Positions 13,170-25,400 of a stretch of DNA of 64,000 nt are shown here, one piece after another. Position numbers and translations under genes: made by a program. Location: the NCBI GenBank assembly GCA_963995525.1, contig OZ023208.1, positions 19,045,658 to 19,109,657 on the forward strand. The letters run 5' to 3'. The notes under the pieces were generated by a model. It searched no databases, was not told where the DNA came from, and saw only the letters and a list, made by a program, of their open reading frames with translations. The stretch comes from Escarpia spicata. Taxonomy: Eukaryota; Annelida; Polychaeta; Sabellida; Siboglinidae. Position 1 is the stretch's first letter. The number at the start of each line of letters is the position of its first letter.

Positions 13170-16100
13170 GAAGGCTATATTGATATCAAGCTACACACAT
13201 GACTAGATTAACCACAAATGAGAATGCATGTTACCGTTTTATCTCCGTCACGTAAGTTACAAGAACATATTACGAAAGTTATAGGTTTGAAAACTCATCC
13301 CCATTTGATGTTTTATCTTGTCTAAGGCAACAGTACATTCAGTACCCACGAGACAAACATGTCCCATGTCAAAGTGTTCGAAAAAAATGTATGCATATCA
13401 CATCAAAACGGAATTTGTAGTGCACTTTTTTCGGCGGAAGGATCCTTAAAGTGGTCTTACCCCAAATAGATGTTTTGCATGTTACAAATCTTCACGAAGG
13501 CTAGATTGATATCAAGCTACACACATAACTAGATTAACCACAAATGGGATATCATGTTACCGTTTTATCTCCGTCACGTAAGTTACAAGAAAATATTACG
13601 TAATTTATAGGTGTGAAAACTCATCCCCATTTGATGTTTTATCTTGTCTAAAGCAGCAGTACATTCAGTACTCACGAAACAAACATGTCCCATGTCAAAG
13701 TGTTCGAAAAAAAGTTATGCATATCACAGCAAAACGGTATTTTTAGTGAACTTTTTTCGGCGGACGGATCCTTAATGTGATCTTACCCCAAATATATGTT
13801 TTGCATGTTACAAATCTTCACGAAGGCTAGATTGATATCAAGCTACACACATAACTAGATTAACCACAAATGGGAATGCATGTTACCGTTTTATCTCCGT
13901 CACGTAAGTTACAAGAACATATTACGTAAGTTATAGGTTTGAAAATTCATCCCCATTTGATGTTTTATCTTGTCTAAAGCAACAGTACATTCAGTACCCA
14001 CGAGACAAACATGTCCCATGTCAAAGTGTTCGAAAAAAATGTATGCATATCACAGCAAAACGGAATTTGTAGTGCACTTTTTTCGGCGGAGGGATCCTTA
14101 AAGAGGTCTTACCCCAAATAGATGTTTTGCATGTTACAAATCTTCACGAAGGCTAGATTGATATCAAGCTACACACATAACTAGATTAACCACAAATGGG
14201 ATTGCATGTTACCGTTTTATCTCCGTCACGTAAGTTACAAAAACATATTACGTAATTTATAGGTGTGAAAACCTATCCCCATTTGATGTTTTATCTTGTC
14301 TAAAGTAGCAGTACATTCAGTACTCACGAGACAACCATGTCCCATGTCAAAGTGTTCGAAAAAAAGTTATGCATATCACAGCAAAACGGTATTTGTAGTG
14401 CACTTTTTTCGGCGGAAGGATCCTTAATGTGATCTTACCCCAAATAGATGTTTTGCATGTTACAAATCTTCACGAAGGCTAGACTAATATCAAGCTACAC
14501 ACATAACTAGATTAACCACAAATGGGATTGCATGTTACCGTTTTATCTCCGTCACGTAAGTTACAAGAACATATTACGTAATTTATAGGTGTGAAAACTC
14601 ATCCCCATTTGATGTTTAATCTTGTCTAAAGCAGCAGTACATTCAGTACTCACGAAACAAACATGTCCCATGTCAAAGTGTTCGAAAAAAAGTTATGCAT
14701 ATCACAGCAAAACGGTATTTTTAGTGAACGTTTTTCGGCGGACGGATCCTTAATGTGGTCTTACCCGAAATATATATTTTGCATGTTACAAATCTTCACG
14801 AAGGCTATATTGATATCAAGCTACACACATGACTAGATTAACCACAAATGAGAATGCATGTTACCGTTTTATCTCCGTCACGTAAGTTACAAGAACATAT
14901 TACGAAACTTATAGGTTTGAAAACTCATCCCCATTTGATGTTTTATCTTGTCTAAGGCAACAGTACATTCAGTACCCACGAGACAAACATGTCCCATGTC
15001 AAAGTGTTCGAAAAAAATGTATGCATATCACATCAAAACGGAATTTGTAGTGCACTTTTTTCGGCGGAAGGATCCTTAAAATGGTCTTACCCCAAATAGA
15101 TGTTTTGCATGTTACAAATCTTCACGAAGGCTAGATTGATATCAAGCTACACACATAACTAGATTAACCACAAATGGGATTGCATGTTACCGTTTTATCT
15201 CCGTCACGTAAGTTACAAGAACATATTACGTAATTTATAGGTGTGAAAACCTACCCCCATTTGATGTTTTATCTTGTCTAAAGCAGCAGTACATTCAGTA
15301 CTCACGAAACAAACATGTCCCATGTCAAAGTGTTCTAAAAAAAGTTATGCATATCACAGCAAAACGGTATTTTTAGTGAACGTTTTTCGGCGGACGGATC
15401 CTTAATGTGGTCTTACCCGAAATAAATATTTTGCATGTTACAAATCTTCACGAAGGCTATATTGATATCAAGCTACACACATGACTAGATTAACCACAAA
15501 TGAGAATGCATGTTACCGTTTTATCTCCGTCACGTAAGTTACAAGAACATATTACGAAAGTTATAGGTTTGAAAACTCATCCCCATTTGATGTTTTATCT
15601 TGTCTAAGGCAACAGTACATTCAGTACCCACGAGACAAACATGTCCCATGTCAAAGTGTTCGAAAAAAATGTATGCATATCACATCAAAACGGAATTTGT
15701 AGTGCACTTTTTTCGGCGGAAGGATCCTTAAAGTGGTCTTACCCCAAATAGATGTTTTGCATGTTACAAATCTTCACGAAGGCTAGATTGATATCAAGCT
15801 ACACACATAACTAGATTAACCACAAATGGGATATCATGTTACCGTTTTATCTCCGTCACGTAAGTTACAAGAAAATATTACGTAATTTATAGGTGTGAAA
15901 ACTCATCCCCATTTGATGTTTTATCTTGTCTAAAGCAGCAGTACATTCAGTACTCACGAAACAAACATGTCCCATGTCAAAGTGTTCGAAAAAAAGTTAT
16001 GCATATCACAGCAAAACGGTATTTTTAGTGAACTTTTTTCGGCGGACGGATCCTTAATGTGGTCTTACCCCAAATATATGTTTTGCATGTTACAAATCTT

Positions 16101-17550
16101 CACGAAGGCTAGATTGATATCAAGCTACACACATAACTAGATTAACCACAAATGGGAATGCATGTTACCGTTTTATCTCCGTCACGTAAGTTACAAGAAC
16201 ATATTACGTAAGTTATAGGTTTGAAAATTCATCCCCATTTGATGTTTTATCTTGTCTAAAGCAACAGTACATTCAGTACCCACGAGACAAACATGTCCCA
16301 TGTCAAAGTGTTCGAAAAAAATGTATGCATATCACAGCAAAACGGAATTTGTAGTGCACTTTTTTCGGCGGAGGGATCCTTAAAGAGGTCTTACCCCAAA
16401 TAGATGTTTTGCATGTTACAAATCTTCACGAAGGCTAGATTGATATCAAGCTACACACATAACTAGATTAACCACAAATGGGATTGCATGTTACCGTTTT
16501 ATCTCCGTCACGTAAGTTACAAAAACATATTACGTAATTTATAGGTGTGAAAACCTATCCCCATTTGATGTTTTATCTTGTCTAAAGTAGCAGTACATTC
16601 AGTACTCACGAGACAACCATGTCCCATGTCAAAGTGTTCGAAAAAAAGTTATGCATATCACAGCAAAACGGTATTTGTAGTGCACTTTTTTCGGCGGAAG
16701 GATCCTTAATGTGATCTTACCCCAAATAGATGTTTTGCATGTTACAAATCTTCACGAAGGCTAGACTAATATCAAGCTACACACATAACTAGATTAACCA
16801 CAAATGGGATTGCATGTTACCGTTTTATCTCCGTCACGTAAGTTACAAGAACATATTACGTAATTTATAGGTGTGAAAACTCATCCCCATTTGATGTTTA
16901 ATCTTGTCTAAAGCAGCAGTACATTCAGTACTCACGAAACAAACATGTCCCATGTCAAAGTGTTCGAAAAAAAGTTATGCATATCACAGCAAAACGGTAT
17001 TTTTAGTGAACGTTTTTCGGCGGACGGATCCTTAATGTGGTCTTACCCGAAATATATATTTTGCATGTTACAAATCTTCTCGAAGGCTATATTGATATCA
17101 AGCTACACACATGACTAGATTAACCACAAATGAGAATGCATGTTACCGTTTTATCTCCGTCACGTAAGTTACAAGAACATATTACGAAAGTTATAGGTTT
17201 GAAAACTCATCCCCATTTGATGTTTTATCTTGTCTAAGGCAACAGTACATTCAGTACCCACGAGACAAACATGTCCCATATCAAAGTGTTCGAAAAAAAT
17301 GTATGCATATCACATCAAAACGGAATTTGTAGTGCACTTTTTTCGGCGGAAGTATCCTTAAAATGGTCTTACCCCAAATAGATGTTTTGCATGTTACAAA
17401 TCTTCACGAAGGCTAGATTGATATCAAGCTACACACATAACTAGATTAACCACAAATGGGATTGCATGTTACCGTTTTATCTCCGTCACGTAAGTTACAA
17501 GAACATATTACGTAATTTATAGGTGTGAAAACCTACCCCCATTTGATGTT
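12985..17550. repeat. Seven-monomer (2,282-bp) tandem duplication, first instance
   Basis: The two adjacent copies, about 12985-15266 and 15267-17550, share GTTCTAAAAAAAG (13049/15331), GGGATATCATG (13546/15828), AAGAAAATATTACG, GAGGGATCC (14089/16371), TAAAGTAGCAG, GACAACCATG, GATGTTTAATC and TTAAAATGG, all at a spacing of 2,282 bp. A few private changes distinguish them, for example ACGAAACTTATAGG near 14904 against ACGAAAGTTATAGG, and CTTCTCGAAGG near 17079. This appears to be a complete tandem doubling of seven monomers. Confidence 0.88.
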
Positions 17551-18220
17551 TTATCTTGTCTAAAGCAGCAGTACATTCAGTACTCACGAGACAAACATGT
17601 CCCATGTCAAAGTGTTCGAAAAAAAGTTATGCATATCACAGCAAAACGGTATTTTTAGTGAACTTTTTTCGGCGGACGGATCCTTAATGTGGTCTTACCC
17701 CAAATAGATGTTTTGCATGTTACAAATCTTCACGAAGGCTAGACTGATATCAAGCTACACACATAACTACATTAACCACAAATGGGATTGCATGTTACCG
17801 TTGTATCTCCGTCACGTAAGTTACAAGAACATATTACGTAATTTATAGGTGTGAAAACCTATCCCCATTTGATGTTTTATCTTGTCTAAAGCAGCAGTAC
17901 ATTCAGTACTCACGAGACAAACATGTCCCATGTCAAAGTGTTCGAAAAAAAGTTATGCATATCACAGCAAAACGGTATTTTTAGTGAACTTTTTTCGGCG
18001 GACGGATCCTTAATGTGGTCTTACCCCAAATGTATGTTTTGCATGTTACAAATCTTCACGAAGGCTAGATTGATATCAAGCTACACACATAACTAGATTA
18101 ACCACAAATGGGATTGCATGTTACCGCTTTATCTCCGTCACGTAAGTTACAGGAACATATTACGTAAGTTATAGGTGTGAAAACTCATCCCCATTTGATG
18201 TTTTATTTTGTCTAAAGCAG
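15880..18220. repeat. 25-monomer-spaced duplicated segment, copy 2
   Basis: This is the partner of 7730-10070 at 8,150 bp. It overlaps the second half of the 7-monomer doubling, so the longer-range duplication and the 7-mer doubling are nested. Immediately after it, 18231-18420 holds a strongly altered monomer with ATGAATATC, TTTTTCCGGCGG, GGACAGATCC (BamHI lost), ACCCGAAATAG and CGAAGCCTAG. Confidence 0.78.
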
Positions 18221-18894
18221 CAGTACATTCAGTACTCACGAGATAAACATGTCCCATATCAAAGTGTTCGAAAAAAAGTTATGAATATCACAGCAAAACG
18301 GTATTTTTAGTGCACTTTTTCCGGCGGACAGATCCTTAATGTGGTCTTACCCGAAATAGATGTTTTGCATGTTACAAATCTTCACGAAGCCTAGACTGAT
18401 ATCAAGCTACACACATAACTAGATTAACCACAAATGGGATTGCATGTTACCGCTTTATCTCCGTCACGTAAGTTACAGGAACATATTACGTAAGTTATAG
18501 GTGTGAAAACTCATCCCCATTTGATGTTTTATCTTGTCTAAAGCAGCAGTACATTCAGTACTCACGAGACAAACATGTCCCATGTCAAAGTGTTCGAAAA
18601 AAAGTTATGCATATCACAGCAAAACGGTATTTTTAGTGAACTTTTTTCGGCGGACGGATCCTTAATGTGGTCTTACCCCAAATATATGTTTTGCATTTTA
18701 CAAATCTTCACGAAGGCTAGATTGATATCAAGCTACACACATAACTAGATTAACCACAAATGGGAATGCATGTTACCGTTTTATCTCCGTCACGTAAGTT
18801 ACAAGAACATATTACGTAAGTTATAGGTTTGAAAATTCATCCCCATTTGATGTTTTATCTTGTCTAAAGCAACAGTACATTCAGTACCCACGAG

Positions 18895-19020
18895 ACAAAC
18901 ATGTCCCATGTCAAAGTGTTCAAAAAAAATGTATGCATATCACAGCAAAACGGAATTTGTAGTGAACGTTTTTCGGCGGACGGATCCTTAATGTGGTCTT
19001 ACCCGAAATATATATTTTGC
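18895..19020. repeat. Hybrid A monomer at a duplication boundary
   Basis: This monomer starts like one A subtype (AATGTATGCATATC then ACGGAATTTGTAGTG) and continues like another (AACGTTTTTCGG, ACCCGAAAT). Elsewhere those two halves do not occur together: the first is followed by CACTTTTTTCGG and the second is preceded by GGTATTTTTAGTG. The switch lies near 18955-18965. It coincides with the left limit of the 15,966-bp-offset segmental duplication, whose partner at about 34921 has the uninterrupted subtype. This looks like a recombination junction. Confidence 0.75.
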
Positions 19021-20213
19021 ATGTTACAAATCTTCACGAAGGCTATATTGATATCAAGCTACACATATGACTAGATTAACCACAAATGAGAATGCATGTT
19101 ACCGTTTTATCTCCGTCACGTAAGTTACAAGAACATATTACGAAAGTTATAGGTTTGAAAACTCATCCCCATTTGATGTTTTATCTTGTCTAAGGCAACA
19201 GTACATTCAGTACCCACGAGACAAACATGTCCCATGTCAAAGTGTTCGAAAAAAATTGATGCATATCACATCAAAACGGAATTTGTAGTGCACTTTTTTC
19301 GGCGGAAGGATCCTTAAAGTGGTCTTACCCCAAATAGATGTTTTGCATGTTACAAATCTTCACGAAGGCTAGATTGATATCAAGCTACACACATAACTAG
19401 ATTAACCACAAATGGGATTGCATGTTACCGTTTTATCTCCGTCACGTAAGTTACAAGAACATATTACGTAATTTATAGGTGTGAAAACCTATCCCCATTT
19501 GATGTTTTATCTTGTCTAAAGCAGCAGTACATTCAGTACTCGCGAGACAAACATGTCCCATGTCAAAGTGTTCGAAAAAAAGTTATGCATATCACAGCAA
19601 AACGGTATTTTTAGTGAACTTTTTTCGGCGGACGGATCCTTAATGTGGTCTTACCCCAAATATATGTTTTGCATGTTACAAATCTTCACGAAGGCTAGAC
19701 TGATATCAAGCTACACACATAACTAGATTAACCACAAATGGGATTGCATGTTACCGCTTTATCTCCGTCACGTAAGTTACAAGAACATATTACGTAAGTT
19801 ATAGGTGTGAAAACCTATCCCCATTTGATGTTTTATCTTGTCTAAAGCAGCAGTACATTCAGTACTCACGAGAGAAACATGTCCCATGTCAAAGTGTTCG
19901 AAAAAAAGTTATGCATATCACAGCAAAACGGTATTTTTAGTGAACTTTTTTCGGCGGACGGATCCTTAATGTGGTCTTACCCCAAATATATGTTTTGCAT
20001 GTTACAAATCTTCACGAAGGCTAGACTGATATCAAGCTACACACATAACTAGATTAACCACAAATGGGATTGCATGTTACCGCTTTATCTCCGTCACGTA
20101 AGTTACAGGAACATATTACGTAAGTTATAGGTGTGAAAACTCATCCCCATTTGATGTTTTATCTTGTCTAAAGCAGCAGTACATTCAGTATTCACGAAAC
20201 AAACATGTCCCAT

Positions 20214-22420
20214 GTGAAAGTAATCGACAAAAATTCACGCATATCACACAAAAACTGTATTTTCAAGTGCACTCTTGGCGGACGGATCCTAAATGTGCTC
20301 TTTCCAGAAATAGATTTCATGCATGTTACAAATCTTCATCAAGGCTAGACTGATATCAAGCAACACACATAACTAGATTAACCACAAAGGGGAATGCATG
20401 TTACCCTTTCATCTCCGTCACGTAAGTTACAAGAAAATAGTACATAAGTTATGGGTGTTAAAACTCATTCACATTTGGTGTTTTATCTTGTCTAATGCAG
20501 TAGTACATTCAGTATTCACGAAACAAACATGTCCCATGTAAAAATGATCCACAAAAATTCACGCATATCACACCAAAACGGTATTTTCAAGTGCACTCTT
20601 TTGGCGGACGGATCCATAATGTGATCTTACCACAAATATATGTCCTGCATGTTACAAATCTTCATGAAGGCTAGTCTGATATCAGGCAACACACATAACT
20701 AGATAAATAAAAAATGGGAATGTATGTTACCCTTTCTTCTCCGTCACGTAAGTTACAAGAAAATAGTACGTTAGTTATGGGTGTGAAAACTCACACCCGT
20801 TTGGTGTTTTATCTTGTCTACTGCAGTAGTACATTCAGTATTCACGAAACAAACATGTCCCATATGAAAGTGATCCACAAAAATTCACGCATATCACACC
20901 AAAACGGTTTTTTCAAATGCATTCTTCTGGTGGACGGATCCTTAATGTGGACTTACCCCAAATAGATGTCCTGCATGTTACAAATCTTCATGAAGGCTAG
21001 AATGATATCAAGCAACACACATAACTAGATTAATCACAAAGGGGAATGTATGTTACCCTTTCATCTCCGTCACGTAAGTTACAAGAAAATAGTACGTAAG
21101 TTATGGGTGTGAAAAGTTATTACCATTTGGAGTTTTATCTTGTCTACTGCAGTAGTACATTCAGTATTCACGAAACAAACATGTCCCATGTGAAATTAAT
21201 CGACAAAAATTCACGCATATCACATCAAAATGGTATTTTCAAATGCACTCTTTTGGCTGACGGATCCTTAATGTGGTCTTACCACAAATATATGTACTGC
21301 ATGTTACAAATCTTCGTGAAGGCTAGATTGATATCAGGCAACACACATAACTAGATAAATCAAAAAGGGGAATGTATGTTACCCTTTCTTCTCCGTCACG
21401 TAAGTTACAAGAAAATAGTACGTTAGTTAGGGGTGTGAAAACTCATTCCCATTTGGTGTTTTATCTTGTCTAATGCAGTAGTACATTCAGTATTCACGAA
21501 ACAAACATGTCCCATGTAAAAGTGATCCACACAAATTCACGCATATCACACCAAAACGGTATTTTCAAGTGCACTCTTTTGGCGGACGGATCCTTAATGT
21601 GGTCATACCCCAAATAGATGTCCTCCATGTTAAAAATCTTCAAGAAGGCTAGACTGATATCAAGCAACACACATAACTAGATTAATCACAAAGGGGAATG
21701 TATGTTAACCTTTCATCTCCGTCACGTAAGTTACAAGAAAATAGTACATAAGTTATAAGTGTGAAAACTCATCCGATTTGGTGTTTTATCTTGTCTAATG
21801 TAGTAGTACATTCAGTATTCACGAAACAAACATGTCCCATGTAAAAGTGATCCACACAAATTCACGCATATCACACCAAAACGGTATTTTCAAGTGCACT
21901 CTTTTGGCGGACGGATCCTTAATGTGGTCATACCCCAAATAGATGTCCTCCATGTTAAAAATCTTCATCAAGGCTAGACTGATATCAAGCATCACACATA
22001 ACTAGATTAATCACAAAGAGGAATGTATGTTACCCTTTCATATCCGTCACGTAAGTTACAAGAAAATAGTACGTAAGTTATGGGTGTGAAAACTCAATCT
22101 CATTGGGTGTTTTAACTTGTCTAATGCAGTAGTACATTCAGTATTCACGAAACAAACATGTCCCATGTGAAAGTGATCGACACAAATTCACGCATATCAC
22201 ACCAAAACGGTATTTTCAAATGCACTCTTTTGGCGGACGGATCCTTAGTGTCGTCTTACCCCAAATAGATGTCCTGCATATTACAAATCTTCATCAAGGC
22301 TAGACTGATATCAAGCAACACACATAACTAGATTAATTACAAAGGGGAATGTATGTTACCCTTTCTTGTCCGTCACGTAAGTTACAAGAAAATAGTACGT
22401 AAGTTATAGGTGTGAAAACT
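20214..22420. repeat. Family B satellite block 1 (~7 monomers)
   Basis: The monomers keep the A period (spacings of 324-326 bp measured at CATGTCCCA) but are clearly diverged. Typical B features are GTGATCCAC or GTGATCGAC where A has GTGTTCGAA, TTCACGCATATC, TTTTCAAGTGCACTC, AAGAAAATAGTACG, TTTGGTGTTTT and TAATGCAGTAG. The A-family CGAAAAAA/TTTTTTCG inverted repeat is absent. Two copies carry CTACTGCAGTAG, a perfect 12-bp palindrome with a PstI site. The left junction lies just after CATGTCCCAT and the right junction between AAGTTATAGG and CATTTGAAG. The 83-codon open frames at 20714-20965 and 21103-21354 lie inside these repeats and are not considered genes. Confidence 0.93.
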
Positions 22421-25400
22421 CATCCCCATTTGAAGTTTTATCTTGTCTAAAGCAGCAGTACATTCAGTACTCACGAGACAAACATGTCCCATGTCAAAGT
22501 GTTCGAAAAAAAGTTATGCATATCACATCAAAACGGTATTTTTAGTGAACTTTTTTCGGCGGACGGATCCTTAATGTGGTCTTACCCCAAATATATCTTT
22601 TGCATGTTACAAATCTTCACGAAGGCTATATTGATATCAAGCTACACACATGATTAGATTAACCACAAATGAGAATGCATGTTACCGTTTTATCTCCGTC
22701 ACGTAAGTTACAAGAACATATTACGTAATTTATAGGTGTGAAAACTCATCCCCGTTTGATGTTTTATGTTGTCTAAAGCAGCAGTACATTCAGTACCCAC
22801 GAGACAAACATGTCCCATGTCAAAGTGTTCGATAAAAATTGATGCATATCACAGCAAAACGGTATTTGTAGTGCATTTTTTTCGGCGGAAGGATCCTTAA
22901 TGTGGTCTTACCCCAAATAGATGTTTTGTTTGTTACAAATCTTCACGAAGGCTAGACTGATATCAAGCTACACACATAACTAGATTAACCACAAATGGGA
23001 TTGCATGTTACCGTTTTATCTCCATCACGTAAGTTACAAGAACATATTACGTAATTTATAGGTGTGAAAACTCATCCCCATTTGATGTTTTATCTTGTCT
23101 AAAGCAGCAGTACATTCAGTACTCACGAAACAAACATGTCCCATGTCAAAGTGTTCGAAAAAAAGTTATGCATATCACAGCAAAACGGTATTTTTAGTGA
23201 ACTTTTTTCGGCGGACGGATCCTTAATGTGGTCTTACCCCAAATATATGTTTTGCATGTTACAAATCTTCACGAAGGCTAGATTGATATCAAGCTACACA
23301 CATAACTAGATTAACCACAAATGGGAATGCATGTTACCGTTTTATCTCCGTCACGTAAGTTACAAGAACATATTACGTAAGTTATAGGTTTGAAAATTCA
23401 TCCCCATTTGATGTTTTATCTTGTCTAAAGCAGAAGTACATTCAGTACCCACGAGACAAACATGTCCCATGTCAAAGTGTTCGAAAAAAATGTATGCATA
23501 TCACAGCAAAACGGAATTTGTAGTGCACTTTTTTCGGCGGAAGGATCCTTAATGTGGTCTTACCCCAAATAGATGTTTTGCATGTTACAAATCTTCACGA
23601 AGGCTAGACTGATATCAAACTACACACATAATTAGATTAACCACAAATGGGATTGCATGTTACCGTTTTATCTCCGTCACGTAAGTTACAAGAACATATT
23701 ACGTAATTTATAGGTGTGAAAACTCATCCCCATTTGATGTTTTATCTTGTCTAAAGCAGCAGTACATTCAGTACTCACGAAACAAACATGTCCCATGTCA
23801 AAGTGTTCGAAAAAAAGTTATGCATATCACAGCAAAACGGTATTTTTAGTGAACTTTTTTCGGCGGACGGATCCTTAATGTGGTCTTAACCCAAATATAT
23901 CTTTTGCATGTTACAAATCTTCACGAAGGCTATATTGATATCCAGCTACACACATGACTAGATTAACCACAAATGAGAATGCATGTTCCCGTTTTATCTC
24001 CGTCACGTAAGTTACAAGAACATATTACGTAATTTATAGGTGTGAAAACTCATCCCCGTTTGATGTTTTATGTTGTCTAAAGCAGCAGTACATTCAGTAC
24101 CCACGAGACAAACATGTCCCATGTCAAAGTGTTCGAAAAAAATTGATGCATATCACAGCAAAACGGTATTTGTAGTGCACTTTTTTCGGCGGGAGGATCC
24201 TTAATGTGGTCTTACCCCAAATAGATATTTTGCATGTTACAAATCTTCACGAAGGCTAGACTGATATCAAACTACACACATAATTAGATTAACCACAAAT
24301 GGGATTGCATGTTACCGTTTTATCTCCGTCACGTAAGTTACAAAAACATATTACGTAATTTATAGGTGTGAAAACTCATCCCCATTTGATGTTTTATGTT
24401 GTCTAAAGCAGAAGTACATTCAGTACCCACGAGACAAACATGTCCCATGTCAAAGTGTTCGAAAAAAATTGATGCATATCACAGCAAAACGGTATTTGTA
24501 GTGCACTTTTTTCGGCGGAAGGATCCTTAATGTGATCTTACCCCAAATAGATGTTTTGCATGTTACAAATCTTCACGAAGGCTAGACTAATATCAAGCTA
24601 CACACATAACTAGATTAACCACAAATGGGATTGCATGTTACCGTTTTATCTCCGTCACGGAAGTTACAAGAACATATTACGTAATTTATTGGTGTGAAAA
24701 CTCATCCCCATTTGATGTTTTATCTTGTCTAAAGCAGCAGTACATTCAGTACTCACGAAACAAACATGTCCCATGTCAAAGTGTTCGAAAAAAAGTTATG
24801 CATATCACAGCAAAACGGTATTTTTAGTGAACTTTTTTCGGCGGACGGATCCTTAATGTGGTCTTACCCCAAATATATCTTTTGCATGTTACAAATCTTC
24901 ACGAAGGCTATATTGATATCAAGCTACACACATGACTAGATTAACCACAAATGAGAATGCATGTTCCCGTTTTATCTCCGTCACGTAAGTTACAAGAACA
25001 TATTACGTAATGTATAGGTGTGAAAACTCATCCCCGTTTGATGTTTTATGTTGTCTAAAGCAGCAGTATATTCAGTATCCACGAGACAAACATGTCCCAT
25101 GTCAAAGTGTTCGAAAAAAATTGATGCATATCACAGCAAAACGGTATTTGTAGTGCACTTTTTTCGGCGGAAGGATCCTTAATGTGGTCTTACCCCAAAT
25201 ATATGTTTTGCATGTTACAAATCTTCACGAAGGCTAGATTGATATCAAGCTACACACATAACTAGATTAACCACAAATGGGAATGCATGTTACCGTTTTA
25301 TCTCCGTCACGTAAGTTACAAGAACATATTACGTAAGTTATAGGTTTGAAAATTCATCCCCATTTGATGTTTTATCTTGTCTAAAGCAACAGTACATTCA

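Larger units (their letters stand above)
1..20213. repeat. Family A satellite, region I
   Basis: About 62 family A monomers. Two main A subtypes are visible. One reads TTGATGCATATC then TTTGTAGTGCAC and GGCGGAAGG. The other reads AGTTATGCATATC then TTTTTAGTGAAC and GGCGGACGG. In the first 3 kb these largely alternate, giving a loose dimer register that is broken where two GGAAGG-type copies are adjacent (starts near 1958 and 2284). From about 7.7 kb further subtypes appear, marked by CCTTAAAGAGG, by AACGTTTTTCGG with ACCCGAAAT, and by ACCGCTTTATC. The region holds the 14-mer, 2-mer, 4-mer and 7-mer duplications and the first 25-mer duplication, listed separately. No gene is seen. Confidence 0.93.

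Noticed and set aside
20714..21354. 83-codon open frames repeated in all B blocks (also at 30491, 36680, 51347 and the second set at 21103, 30880, 37069, 51736)
   Set aside because: They start and stop inside satellite monomers, exist only because these B copies happen to lack stops, do not run through neighbouring monomers, and show no domain or sensible composition. Their similarity reflects the DNA duplication, not protein selection.
20214..22420. B block as a transposon inserted in the satellite
   Set aside because: B units keep the 326-bp period and register and are alignable to A along their whole length, so they are a diverged satellite family and not an inserted element.
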